DNA from: Flammeovirga sp. OC4
Lineage (GTDB): Bacteria; Bacteroidota; Bacteroidia; Cytophagales; Flammeovirgaceae
Assembly (NCBI RefSeq): GCF_000812565.1
Contig: NZ_JTAM01000051.1
Coordinates: forward strand, 1-64,000
Direction of reading: 5' to 3'
DNA: 64,000 bases
The translations under genes and the position numbers were made by a program. Shown piece by piece: positions 27,450-36,747 of the stretch (position 1 is its first letter; each line of letters starts with the position of its first letter). The notes under the pieces were generated by a model. It worked only from the letters and a program-made list of their open reading frames with translations. It made no database searches and was not told the DNA's origin.

Positions 27450-27866
27450 ATGAAAAAGTCTCATATTTTTGGATTAGTGATCATTGCTGTAATGATCAGT
27501 ATTCTAGTTGTCACTGCCGGCGATGCGAGTCAATATGTTGATTTCACTGAAGCTTACAGTTTAGCAGAAGATGGAAACACATCAAAAGTTCATGTGATTG
27601 GTGAGCTTCAAAAAGACAAAAATGGAAATGTAATCGGTATTGATTATAATCCTTCTAAAGACCCTAATTACCTTGCCTTTACTTTAGTGGACGACAAAAA
27701 CGTGGTAAAGAAAGTAGTTTGCTATTCACCCCCTGCCTCAATGAGAGATTTTGAAAAATCTGAAAAAGTAGTGGTAATTGGTAGAGCAAAAGGCGAAGGT
27801 CAAGAATTTCTTGCTAGTGAAATTTTGATGAAATGCCCTTCAAAATACGAAGAAACTGAGTTATAA
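27450..27866 (+). CDS. ccmE: Heme chaperone CcmE, CxxxY variant
   Basis: A 138-residue protein: an N-terminal membrane anchor (about 5-23) and a periplasmic OB-fold domain (VHVIGELQKDKNGNVIGIDY, FTLVDDKNVVKKVVCYSPPA, KVVVIGRAKGEGQEFLASEIL). The heme-binding segment reads ILMKCPSKYEE, with Cys129 and Tyr133, instead of the H-DENY type in E. coli. This matches the CxxxY form of CcmE known from some archaea and delta-proteobacteria. Known role: holds heme covalently and delivers it to apocytochrome c. It ends the ccmBCDE operon and is followed by a terminator; ccmF is not next, unlike many related genomes. Confidence 0.92.
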   Translation: MKKSHIFGLVIIAVMISILVVTAGDASQYVDFTEAYSLAEDGNTSKVHVIGELQKDKNGNVIGIDYNPSKDPNYLAFTLVDDKNVVKKVVCYSPPASMRDFEKSEKVVVIGRAKGEGQEFLASEILMKCPSKYEETEL

Positions 27867-27883
27867 TATTTCAGTCTAGACAC

Positions 27884-27922
27884 AAAAAGTCCCTTCTGAA
27901 CTTGATCAGAAGGGACTTTTTT
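27884..27922. terminator. Bidirectional terminator between ccmE and the cytidylate-kinase-like gene
   Basis: AAAAAGTCCCTTCTG and CAGAAGGGACTTTTT form a 15-bp perfect stem with a 7-base loop. It serves converging genes. Confidence 0.92.
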
Positions 27923-27924
27923 AT

Positions 27925-28668
27925 TTAAACTTTTTCTAACTGTGCTGTATTTTTCAATCTTGTTAGATCTTTTGCTTTGGCACTTGTAAAAGACAGAAGA
28001 TAATCTGCTAGCGTGTCATCATCTAATCGCGTACGATCAATGACGGTATCATGGATCTCTTCATTTCCTTTTTGAATGTGCTCCAAGAAATCATTTCTCA
28101 ACTTGCTAAATTCTAGCATTTTTAGTTTAGCATCATTGTAGGTTAAATTATGATTTTTCATAATCTCACCAACTCTAAACTGATAGGTACTGTTGATTTT
28201 TATTCTTAAAGCATTCTTCAATGTAGAAGCAAAGAATCCTCCTCCTCTACCCAAGATCACTACATTACCTCTTTCAAAGTAAGTATGCATTACAGCTTCC
28301 AAAGCTGAAGTTAGATGGCCGTCTAATTTATTGTAATTTTTACCAAAAGAATGGATTAACTGTTCTACAAAACCTTTCTTTTCAAAAGGCACATATTCCT
28401 CCACATCTTTATATGAAACTTTTAATTTTTCAGAAAGATCATGGATGACAGTTGTATCAATAAGTTTCCAAGGTTGCTCATTAAGATTGAAACCAATCTT
28501 TTGATCATTCAGTTTTTGTACTAATTTTTCTCCAACATCTCTTACACCTGACCCATATTCTCTTGAAATAGTCACCACCATTCCTTTAGAATAAGGATGT
28601 TTCTTCAATTTTTTCCGAAACTGTAATTCAATGTTTTTAATAAGTTGAGAATAGATATTTGCGTCCAT
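27925..28668 (-). CDS. Cytidylate-kinase-like (Cytidylate_kin2) protein
   Basis: A 247-residue protein with the nucleotide-kinase-like N-terminal motif VVTISREYGSGVRDVGEKL (about 31-49), a VVILGRGGGFFAS loop (about 136-148) and an arginine-rich lid-like region (YQFRVGEIMKNHNLTYNDAK). This pattern is typical of the Cytidylate_kin2 family found widely in anaerobes and Bacteroidota. The substrate of this family is not established in general; it may be a CMP/dCMP kinase or another small kinase. A true CMP kinase should exist elsewhere, so this is unlikely to be the only one. Monocistronic. Confidence 0.8.
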   Translation of the reverse strand: MDANIYSQLIKNIELQFRKKLKKHPYSKGMVVTISREYGSGVRDVGEKLVQKLNDQKIGFNLNEQPWKLIDTTVIHDLSEKLKVSYKDVEEYVPFEKKGFVEQLIHSFGKNYNKLDGHLTSALEAVMHTYFERGNVVILGRGGGFFASTLKNALRIKINSTYQFRVGEIMKNHNLTYNDAKLKMLEFSKLRNDFLEHIQKGNEEIHDTVIDRTRLDDDTLADYLLSFTSAKAKDLTRLKNTAQLEKV

Positions 28669-28772
28669 GACAGTAGTGTTTTATAGGTTAAAGATTTATT
28701 AACTGTAATATAAACACTTATATTATCATTTACGCTGACGCCTATCACCAAAACTGAATGATATGATAAAAC

Positions 28773-29441
28773 CTACTCAGAACTCATCGTTTCTGCCGCT
28801 GTAATTAACAGAGATGAACTAATTCTTTTCTTGAAATTAGGGTTGATATACTCAAAATTAATTTCACCATTCTGACGTACAAAGAACACCGCTGGAACAG
28901 GTAACATCTTATGTCTTCCTCCAGTTGTCATGACAATATCCATCCCTAGGTTGGTATATTTACTGAATTCCTTGTCAGTAAGTTCGAAAGCTAAACCAAA
29001 GCTTTTAGCTGCAATCATATCACTATCAGACAATAATGAGTAATTCATCATATGCTTGTCATAAGTAAGTGCTAAATGGTCCGGCGTATCAGGCGAAATA
29101 GCGATAATCTGATAGCCAATACTTACAAGATAATCAGACACCTCTCCTAATCCAGATAATTGTCTGTTACAATAAGGGCACCAACCTCCTCTATAAAAAA
29201 TGAGTACTGTCGGCTTCTTATTCATCTCTTTTCTGAGGTTGACCTCATTTCCATCTACGTCACGAAGAATAATATCTTTCGGGATATATTCACCAATAAG
29301 TAAAGGTGAAATATCAGAGGCGTTTCCTGGTATACTTTGAGCAAAGGCAGTAGCCGATAGTGTACCAAGAATTAAGATTAAAATTGCCTTTAAAAATCGG
29401 TTTGAATTGATGTTTGGGAAATGCATTTGAAAATTAAGCAT
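28773..29441 (-). CDS. Exported AhpC/TSA-type peroxiredoxin-like protein
   Basis: A 222-residue thioredoxin-fold protein with an N-terminal signal peptide ending TAFAQ (about residue 35). The start at 29441 (MLNFQ) or 29426 (MHFPN) both give an export signal. The active site region TVLIFYRGGWCPYCNRQL (about 80-97) keeps the C-P-Y-C pair of peroxiredoxin-like proteins with GGWCPYC, and the SPDTPDHLALTYDKHMMNYSLLSD segment is also typical of the group. Mature location is probably the periplasm. A role in peroxide reduction or thiol redox is likely, with the exact substrate unknown. The gene stands alone. Confidence 0.82.
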   Translation of the reverse strand: MLNFQMHFPNINSNRFLKAILILILGTLSATAFAQSIPGNASDISPLLIGEYIPKDIILRDVDGNEVNLRKEMNKKPTVLIFYRGGWCPYCNRQLSGLGEVSDYLVSIGYQIIAISPDTPDHLALTYDKHMMNYSLLSDSDMIAAKSFGLAFELTDKEFSKYTNLGMDIVMTTGGRHKMLPVPAVFFVRQNGEINFEYINPNFKKRISSSLLITAAETMSSE

Positions 29442-29817
29442 AATTAATTAATAGTCAGAGTGTTTAATATAAATGAAGCAAATAAAAAGTGAAACAAATT
29501 CAATAATAAAAAGTTTAAAATATCTACTGAAATTTTAGTACGAACATTCCATTTTTACAAATGTAAAAATATAAATCTAAACCTTCTATACTACAAGAAT
29601 TCTTTTATGTTTTACCAAAAAGGTTAAAGGTAAAAATCTGTATTAAGCAAAATGATTTTTCAGAAAACAATAAAGAATTGATGATAATCTATTCTAGCAT
29701 TAAACTTATCATTGAATTTCTTCTTAATTTATAAAAAACTCTCCTAAAGACTTCTCTTTTTGTAACTTAACTCTCAAAAAATGTAACTTTCTAGAGTTTA
29801 TTTCATCATTGCAACGT
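29442..29817. other. AT-rich intergenic region with a palindrome
   Basis: 376 bp between divergent genes. It holds one exact inverted repeat, ATTTTTACaaatGTAAAAAT (29551-29570), which could be an operator or a small hairpin. I see no gene or RNA. Confidence 0.45.
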
Positions 29818-30969
29818 ATGAGTAACCACTTTATTTACATATCATTTCTTCTTATCGCTTTCACCTCTACTTCTTTTAGCTTTGGTCAATCCTTGAAAGA
29901 TAGTACTCTATTGAATGGATATGTGAGAGATATCAATGATAAAATTACAGGAAGTGTCTTCCTCTCTAACTCAAAACTAACGTTACTTTTCAACAATTAC
30001 CCTCCTAAAAATTGGTGGGACAGTGATGGTCTGATTTTAAGAGACCGCCCAAAAGATGTCATTTACGTTCCCAACAACAGCTATTTAATTGGCCTTGGTA
30101 TCAGCTTTGGAAACCTAGGAGTTCGTGCCAGTGTTCAGACACCTATTTCAGAGTACGATGAAGATATTTATGGAAAATCAAGTGTATTCCGGTTAAGAGT
30201 GGATGGATTTGTCAAGAAATGGTATTTGGATGCAGAATATTATCGGTATTCGGGATTTACAGAAACGAATACAGGCATTTATGACAGTACTTGGAATAAC
30301 CCTCAAAAATTAATCAGAGGTGATATTATCACACGGTCGATCAACCTTCATGCGGTTCGTTTTTCGAATAAAAAATTTAGTTATAAGGCTATCTTTAAAC
30401 AAAAAGAAATACAACTTAGAAGTGCCTTCACTACCTATTTTAAAGGGCGTTATAGGTCAGAAAATTACAATGCTAGTGCTCCTTTTCTTCCTCCATTAGC
30501 AAGAAACCCTGAATCAAAGTTTGGAACGATGAGCCGACTTACGATGAATGACCTCACTTTAATTGGAGGAGGTGCAGGTGTGTTGGTATGGAAAGGGTTT
30601 TACCTAGGTGCTATGGTTGGCATAGGAGTTGGTGCACAACATCAAAGTTATACATTAGCCACTGAGTCGGGTACGCACTATGCTTTTATCCCTGCCTTAG
30701 ATCTTAAAGGTTCTGCAGGTTATAATACAAAGAGAATGTTTATTACACTATCGGTCAATTCAGAGATTACTTATAGTGTATTGCCTTCGGTTCTGGATCA
30801 AGAGTTTTTAGCAATCAGTTACTTTACCAATTTTGAGGTGAATTGTGGTTATCGCTTTGATATGGGACCTCGATTAAATAATACAGTTCAATGGACTAAC
30901 CATTTTATTAAGCAAACTATTGACACGGTCATGGGAAAAAACAATATAAAAAATAAGGAACAAGATTAG
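29818..30969 (+). CDS. Exported DUF4421-like outer-membrane protein
   Basis: A 383-residue protein with a signal peptide (about 1-24, ending SFSFGQ). The ATG at 29818 is preferred over an in-frame TTG 9 bp upstream. The mature part reads as repeated amphipathic strands (PNNSYLIGLGISFGNLGVRAS, YGKSSVFRLRVDGFVKKWYL, SINLHAVRFSNKKFSY), and GAGVLVWKGFYLGAMVGIGVGAQ near 265-287. This matches my memory of DUF4421, a Bacteroidota family of outer-membrane-like proteins of unknown role. A barrel location is inferred. The last 25 residues (NIKNKEQD end) look unstructured, which is unusual for a barrel ending. Confidence 0.65.
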   Translation: MSNHFIYISFLLIAFTSTSFSFGQSLKDSTLLNGYVRDINDKITGSVFLSNSKLTLLFNNYPPKNWWDSDGLILRDRPKDVIYVPNNSYLIGLGISFGNLGVRASVQTPISEYDEDIYGKSSVFRLRVDGFVKKWYLDAEYYRYSGFTETNTGIYDSTWNNPQKLIRGDIITRSINLHAVRFSNKKFSYKAIFKQKEIQLRSAFTTYFKGRYRSENYNASAPFLPPLARNPESKFGTMSRLTMNDLTLIGGGAGVLVWKGFYLGAMVGIGVGAQHQSYTLATESGTHYAFIPALDLKGSAGYNTKRMFITLSVNSEITYSVLPSVLDQEFLAISYFTNFEVNCGYRFDMGPRLNNTVQWTNHFIKQTIDTVMGKNNIKNKEQD

Positions 30970-31055
30970 TCTTGTCCCCTATTCAATCTATATAACCAAG
31001 TAAAATTTAATTTTCTTTATGTTTAAAACAAATGGCGAACATCTGCTTATTGGCT

Positions 31056-32327
31056 TTAGAAAGAGCCTCTTAGTTTGTAAGTATCTGCTACTTTCGTAAT
31101 AGCCACCATATAGGATGCGATACGAAGAGATACATTGTGCTTCTCTGCAATACCAAATACTTTTTCAAAAGCTTCTTTCATAATTCTGTCACTTCTTCTA
31201 TTTACTCTATCGCGAGTCCATTTATAACCTAATCGGTTTTGTACCCATTCGAAATAAGAAACTGTAACTCCTCCTGCATTTGCCAAAATATCAGGCACTA
31301 CAACTACGCCTTTTTCATGTAGAATTTTATCTGCTTTAGCACCTGTTGGGCCATTTGCTCCTTCTACAATTAACTTTGCTTTGATGGCATCTGCATTTTT
31401 TATATTGATCACATCTTCCTTCGCAGCTGGAACCAAAACATCTACTTCCAGTTCCAATAATGCCTCATTCGTGATCTTCTCTCCACCTGTAAAACCTTCA
31501 AGAGTTTTATAAGTAGCTCTATATTCACTTGCTTCTCTCAAATCAATACCGTCTGGGTTAAAAAACGCTCCTGTATGATCTGAGATTGCCGTAATTTTCA
31601 GTCCTTTTTGAGCTAAAAGTTTGGCTGCATTACTTCCAACATTACCAAAACCTTGAATAGCAGCAGTTGCACCATTAGGATTGATTTTCATCTTACGTAA
31701 TGCTTCCATAGCTGAAACCATTACGCCTCTACCTGTCGCTTCTACTCTACCAAGAGAACCACCCAAAACCAATGGCTTTCCGGTTACTACCGCTTGAACC
31801 GTCTTACCTTGAGCTTTGGAATACTCATCCATAATCCAAGCCATTTCTTGTGGGCCCGTTCCCATATCGGGTGCTGGGATGTCAATATCAGGACCAAAGA
31901 TTTCGTACATTTTTACAGTGTAAGCTCTTGTTAACCTTTCGAGTTCACCTTTTGACATATTGGCAGGATCACATTTTATTCCTCCTTTGGCTCCTCCGTA
32001 TGGAATATCTACAACGGCACATTTCCATGTCATCCATGCGGCCAACGCTTTCACCTCATCAAGGTTCACATCCATATCATAGCGAACACCTCCTTTAGAA
32101 GGTCCTAACGTATTGGAATGTATTACTCTGTATCCCTCGAATACTTTTTTATGGCCATCATCCATCACAATGGGTAATGACACAATCACTTGTTTTGCAG
32201 GACTTTTTAAAACCTCATAAGTTTCTAAATCTAACCCAAGCTTTTCGGCAGCGATATTGAATCGCTCCATCATAGACTCAAATGGATTCTCCTTGTCAGT
32301 AATTGGTGCAGGTTCAATGTACCCCAT
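31056..32327 (-). CDS. gdhA: Glutamate dehydrogenase (Glu/Leu/Phe/Val dehydrogenase)
   Basis: A 423-residue enzyme of the GDH family, which interconverts glutamate and 2-oxoglutarate plus ammonia with NAD(P). Evidence: the substrate site PSKGGVRYDMDVNLDEVKAL (about 77-96), the catalytic lysine motif PYGGAKGGIKCDP (about 109-121), APDMGTGPQEM (about 150-160), and the coenzyme-binding GFGNVGSNAAKLL (about 212-224). The length fits the smaller (about 420-residue) hexameric class. Whether NAD or NADP is used cannot be told with confidence. A single-gene unit. Confidence 0.93.
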   Translation of the reverse strand: MGYIEPAPITDKENPFESMMERFNIAAEKLGLDLETYEVLKSPAKQVIVSLPIVMDDGHKKVFEGYRVIHSNTLGPSKGGVRYDMDVNLDEVKALAAWMTWKCAVVDIPYGGAKGGIKCDPANMSKGELERLTRAYTVKMYEIFGPDIDIPAPDMGTGPQEMAWIMDEYSKAQGKTVQAVVTGKPLVLGGSLGRVEATGRGVMVSAMEALRKMKINPNGATAAIQGFGNVGSNAAKLLAQKGLKITAISDHTGAFFNPDGIDLREASEYRATYKTLEGFTGGEKITNEALLELEVDVLVPAAKEDVINIKNADAIKAKLIVEGANGPTGAKADKILHEKGVVVVPDILANAGGVTVSYFEWVQNRLGYKWTRDRVNRRSDRIMKEAFEKVFGIAEKHNVSLRIASYMVAITKVADTYKLRGSF

Positions 32328-32460
32328 GTAAATTTATTTTATGTGTAAATATTACGTTTATTAATGCAAATACCTTAAAATCCATTCAAATAAGCAAATT
32401 ATTTATTCAAAATGATTTGATAAAAATTCATAACCAATTTATAATCAAATGGATATTTTC

Positions 32461-34095
32461 TTATTTAGTATACTGACGGTTACTATAAGATAGGCAGGTT
32501 AAGAAGAAATATTGTTGGGTTTCATTATGATTAATAGATGAGGTTATTTTCTTTGTTCCTGTATGAATAAAATGGTTTTCATACCAATGACTCACACCTC
32601 CATTTATATATTTTTCAACATTGTTTGCTGGAGAATAATCTTTGTAAACCACTACTTTACAACCATTTTCATATTCTAAACGGTTGGAGATTTTGTAGAA
32701 AAAGCTATCTCTACTCACATGTAAGAAGGCTACTTTTTTGTGATCTGCATACGCCTGAACAGACTCTACAGGTAAATTATTTTTTAAGCTTCTAGCCATA
32801 TAAGTGTTGTCCCATTGCATCTTTCCAGTTTCAGGATCAAATCCACACGCGATAACTCTTTTGTAGCGACATTCCAAAGGAAACGGATTTCCTCCTTTTA
32901 ATTTATCGACATTTAATGCATAAGGAATATACTCCCCCTTTTTCATGATTTGATTTTCATAATTCTGTAAAAATCGCTTTGGAGTAGGAACATCTGCTCT
33001 TGAGAAGAAGCTTTCAGTCGTGTATTTAGCATCACTCGTAAATGGATAAGTATATTCCATCTCCTCCATCACAAAAACAACTTGCCCATTCATAAATTGT
33101 AATTCATGCTCTTGCAATGTAAGGTGTTGAGGAATAACCTTGTTTCTCTCTCTTTTATTTTTAAACTTTTCTTTAATATGTTCTTGTTCCTTCTCACTTA
33201 AATGACTATTGAAATTATTAAAGAATAGAAAATCATAAAACTTAGGTCTTAAACGATAACTATTTCTACCAACAGCCATTGTATAGACTCCTTGTACATC
33301 TTCTTCATAACTCCCTAAACCATAGGTTCCAATGATCATCAATTCTCCTTTTGAATTATGGTAAGGTCGGAAAGTCTGATAATTATAATCTCTTTGTGCT
33401 TCCTCAAAATACTGCTTATCCAATCGACCTTCCACTGTGTAGTCATTAATGTAAACTCCTCTATGTTCACTTGACATTTCTGCTTTGATCACAACTGTAA
33501 GAAGATCAACTTTATGATCCCATTTCATACACACAACACCTCCATTAAGTTGGTTGATTGAAGGTAAAATTGTTCTTTTACCACTCTCTAGTTCCCAGCG
33601 TGAAACAAATGGCCTTGCATCTGCGGCCCCTCCCAAAAAGCAGATATTGTCCTCTATCTCAAAATAATCAATAGTCATTTTTTCTACATTTCTATAGAAA
33701 AATATCTTGTGAGATCCATCTTCAAGGTGAATACGTAATACTTGGTAATTCCTTTTGCTTGAACGCATCAAGTAATAGGCGTATTTATCATCAAAGTCTT
33801 CTGAAATAAAGTCTCCATAATGAGTCAGACTGATGTTCTTTACCCACTTTTTCTGAAAGTTGGATTTGATATACGTCACTTCCAATTCTGAAATGATATC
33901 TTTTTCTTCTCCACCATATCTGTTTCTTAACACTATCAAGCCTTGATCTCCCATGGGGTTAATATGATAATTACCATCATATTCGTGTAGCATTGGAAAT
34001 CGGATTGTGTTTTCTTCAAAAGTTTGTGAATGACTGACAGTCGCTAGACTTAAAGTCAATATGAAAATTAGGAATGAATAAAATTTTGTTTTCAT
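32461..34095 (-). CDS. Exported protein of unknown function (544 aa)
   Basis: A 544-residue protein with a clear signal peptide (about 1-23, TLSLATVSHSQ) and no membrane segment or catalytic motif that I can name. The mature sequence has beta-propeller character: repeated strand units such as GDQGLIVLRNRYGGEEKDI, CMKWDHKVDLLTVVIKAEM, GKMQWDNTYMARSLK and KKVAFLHVSRDSFFYKISN. A lysine-rich helical break (SHLSEKEQEHIKEKFKNKRE) occurs near residue 290. It is not a T9SS cargo, since no sorting domain ends it. It is divergent from pbpC (254 bp apart). I do not recognise it. Confidence 0.6.
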   Translation of the reverse strand: MKTKFYSFLIFILTLSLATVSHSQTFEENTIRFPMLHEYDGNYHINPMGDQGLIVLRNRYGGEEKDIISELEVTYIKSNFQKKWVKNISLTHYGDFISEDFDDKYAYYLMRSSKRNYQVLRIHLEDGSHKIFFYRNVEKMTIDYFEIEDNICFLGGAADARPFVSRWELESGKRTILPSINQLNGGVVCMKWDHKVDLLTVVIKAEMSSEHRGVYINDYTVEGRLDKQYFEEAQRDYNYQTFRPYHNSKGELMIIGTYGLGSYEEDVQGVYTMAVGRNSYRLRPKFYDFLFFNNFNSHLSEKEQEHIKEKFKNKRERNKVIPQHLTLQEHELQFMNGQVVFVMEEMEYTYPFTSDAKYTTESFFSRADVPTPKRFLQNYENQIMKKGEYIPYALNVDKLKGGNPFPLECRYKRVIACGFDPETGKMQWDNTYMARSLKNNLPVESVQAYADHKKVAFLHVSRDSFFYKISNRLEYENGCKVVVYKDYSPANNVEKYINGGVSHWYENHFIHTGTKKITSSINHNETQQYFFLTCLSYSNRQYTK

Positions 34096-34349
34096 GAGAT
34101 AATGATAGTTGATAAAGGGTAGTAACTAGGTTGAAATGAGATCTAGAAATTAGTACTTTTTAATCCATAAATATTTGAAATAAAATGTACTTTTGTTGGG
34201 TTCTAACTTGCTTGATTTTTTAAACTAGCAGATGATAAGAATCCTATAATTCCGGGCTATTGACAAACTCTATTATTTGAGAAAAGATCACTTTAGTAAA
34301 GTATATAGTTCCCTTTTCCTTGTACTGAACAATAAATTAAGAATCCATT

Positions 34350-36683
34350 TTGAATAATTCACAAGTTAAAGAGTTAAATACCAATCACTTAACAAAGAAA
34401 CTTTTAATTAGAGTAAGCTTTCTTATAATTATCCTATTTCAAATTGTAGTGATAGTTAAATTCTTGTTTCCATATAATGTTAAAACTACCTACGGACAAG
34501 TGGTTTTATCATCGGATAATAATATTATAGGAGCTACTCTTAACACCACAGATAAATGGAGACTTCATATTGAAAACGACAGTGTATCCAATTTCTTCAA
34601 ACGAGCTATTATTGAGAAAGAAGATCAATGGTTTTATTATCATTTTGGCGTTGACCCTTTAGCTATTGGAAGAGCTTTTATGAATAATCTTTTGACGGGA
34701 AAAAGAACATCTGGAGCATCTACTATCAGTATGCAGGTAATTCGATTATTAGAGCCTAAAGAAAGAACTTATTGGAATAAAATAGTGGAGGTATTAAAAG
34801 CTATACAGCTGGAAATCACTTATTCAAAAGATGAAATCCTTAATCTCTACCTAAACCTTATACCTTTTGGGGGAAATATTGAAGGTATTTATTCGGCATC
34901 CTTATTATACCTTCAAAAGAAACCTTTACTTCTAAGTCCTGCAGAAGCCTGCCTTTTATCCATTATCCCTAACCGGCCTACTTCATTAGCTATTAATAGC
35001 TCAAAAAAACAACTAAAAAAAGAAAGAAATATATGGTTGGAAAGATATTACGAAATGGGACTATTCGATAAAAGTACTTTGAATACCGCCCTTACCGAAC
35101 CAATTTACTTTCAACGAAAAAAAATCAACAACCTTACCCCTCACCTCAATCAAAGACTTTATAATGAACATCCTCTACAACTTTCATTTTCAACTGGCAT
35201 TAACGAAAAAGTACAAATACGAGCTCAAAAAATCGTTAAAAATTATTCTAAAGTAATTCAATCTTATGGTATTCAAAATGCTGCTGCTATTATCATTGAT
35301 AACCAAAACCATAAAATCATTGCCTACATAGGGTCACAAGACTTTGAAGACGATCAAAATGCAGGACAAGTAGATGGTGTTAAAGCTGTAAGGTCGCCAG
35401 GAAGCACCTTAAAACCCTTGGTGTACGGAATGGGGTTTGATAAAGGCTTAATTACACCTCAACAGATGATATTGGATGTACCAACAGACTTCGGAACTTA
35501 CAGTCCAATGAATTATGATCAAAAGTTCAGAGGTAATATCACTGTACAAGAAGCGCTTACTCAATCTTTAAATATCCCTGCTGTTGCATTGCTCGAAGGG
35601 GTAGGCATTCACAACTTTGTACAGAAATTAACGCTGGCGGAGTTTTCTACCATTCAACGTCAGCAAAAAAGGTTAGGTCTCTCTACCGTATTAGGTGGAT
35701 GTGGAGTTACTCTGGAAGAACTATCCAAACTCTACTCTTCCTTTGCCAACAAGGGAGTTTATCACAATATTTCCGTATTGAAACCAACGGAAGAACATGA
35801 AACTGAAATTATCAGTAAAGAGAGTGCTTACATGCTCAGAGAGATTTTGAGTACACTAAAAAGGCCCGATTTACCAAATAACCCACAAAATAGTATCAAT
35901 GTACCAAAAATTGCATGGAAAACGGGCACATCATACGGTAGAAAAGATGCATGGAGCATTGGTTATAATTCAAAGTATACTGTTGGGGTTTGGTGTGGTA
36001 ACTTTTCGAATGAAGGCGTCCAAGAATTAACAGGGGCAGAAATTGCTACCCCACTTCTTTTTAGAGTTTTTAGAAGTTTATATCCTTCAAACAATGTTGT
36101 GGAAGAAGAAGTAGAGGTTCCTGACAACTTATTCAAACGAAATGTATGTGCTGTAACAGGACTTGTCCCTAATCACTTCTGCGATCATCAAATTAATGAT
36201 TGGTACATACCATTGGTTTCTTCTACAAAAAGATGTACACACAAAAAGGTAGTTTTTATACACCCTAATGAAAAGTTTTCCTACTGTTCAGAATGTCTAC
36301 CAAAACATGGAGGGTACATCAAGAAAAGCTATCCCAATCCTCCTAAAGATTTAACGCAATACTATATAGACGAGAAAATTCCATTTCCTTTTGCCCCTCC
36401 TCACAATCCAAATTGTCAGAGTATGATTTCAGGTAATCCACCAGAAATTGTTTCCCCTTTAGATGGGCGAACTTATTATGTATCGCAAACCAATGCTGAA
36501 TTAGAGCTAAAAGCGATCACCTCCAATGATGTAGACTATGTATTTTGGTATGTCAATGATCATTTCAAAGGAAAAATTCATAAAAGAGAAACATTCTTCT
36601 ACAAACCTTCTCTTGGAAAAAATAAGATTTCTTGCAGTGATGATAAAGGTAGAAATACTGATATTTCTATCTTTGTAAAGTAA
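34350..36683 (+). CDS. pbpC: Penicillin-binding protein 1C (bifunctional)
   Basis: A 777-residue class A PBP. After a membrane anchor (about 20-42) comes the GT51 transglycosylase domain (IEKEDQWFYYHFGVDP at about 90, GASTISMQVIRLL at about 125), then the transpeptidase domain with SPGSTLKP (S352-T-L-K355), SLN near 408 and KTGT starting at residue 524. The C-terminal part has the PBP1C-specific Cys-rich segment (CAVTG, FCDHQ, CSECLP) and a BiPBP_C domain (about 690-777, IVSPLDGRTYYV). Known role: glycan polymerisation with a poorly active transpeptidase. The start is TTG at 34350; an in-frame stop at 34338 and no later ATG before the GT domain force a non-ATG start. The usual alpha-2-macroglobulin partner gene is not adjacent. 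Confidence 0.93.
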   Translation: MNNSQVKELNTNHLTKKLLIRVSFLIIILFQIVVIVKFLFPYNVKTTYGQVVLSSDNNIIGATLNTTDKWRLHIENDSVSNFFKRAIIEKEDQWFYYHFGVDPLAIGRAFMNNLLTGKRTSGASTISMQVIRLLEPKERTYWNKIVEVLKAIQLEITYSKDEILNLYLNLIPFGGNIEGIYSASLLYLQKKPLLLSPAEACLLSIIPNRPTSLAINSSKKQLKKERNIWLERYYEMGLFDKSTLNTALTEPIYFQRKKINNLTPHLNQRLYNEHPLQLSFSTGINEKVQIRAQKIVKNYSKVIQSYGIQNAAAIIIDNQNHKIIAYIGSQDFEDDQNAGQVDGVKAVRSPGSTLKPLVYGMGFDKGLITPQQMILDVPTDFGTYSPMNYDQKFRGNITVQEALTQSLNIPAVALLEGVGIHNFVQKLTLAEFSTIQRQQKRLGLSTVLGGCGVTLEELSKLYSSFANKGVYHNISVLKPTEEHETEIISKESAYMLREILSTLKRPDLPNNPQNSINVPKIAWKTGTSYGRKDAWSIGYNSKYTVGVWCGNFSNEGVQELTGAEIATPLLFRVFRSLYPSNNVVEEEVEVPDNLFKRNVCAVTGLVPNHFCDHQINDWYIPLVSSTKRCTHKKVVFIHPNEKFSYCSECLPKHGGYIKKSYPNPPKDLTQYYIDEKIPFPFAPPHNPNCQSMISGNPPEIVSPLDGRTYYVSQTNAELELKAITSNDVDYVFWYVNDHFKGKIHKRETFFYKPSLGKNKISCSDDKGRNTDISIFVK

Positions 36684-36747
36684 GTTCAAAAAACTTACAT
36701 CATAAAAACTCAAAACTTCTTTAAATAGAAATACGCATTTACACTAT

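Noticed and set aside
30955-30985. Short hairpin after the DUF4421-like gene
   Set aside because: AACAAG/CTTGT pairing is short and is not followed by a T run on either strand.
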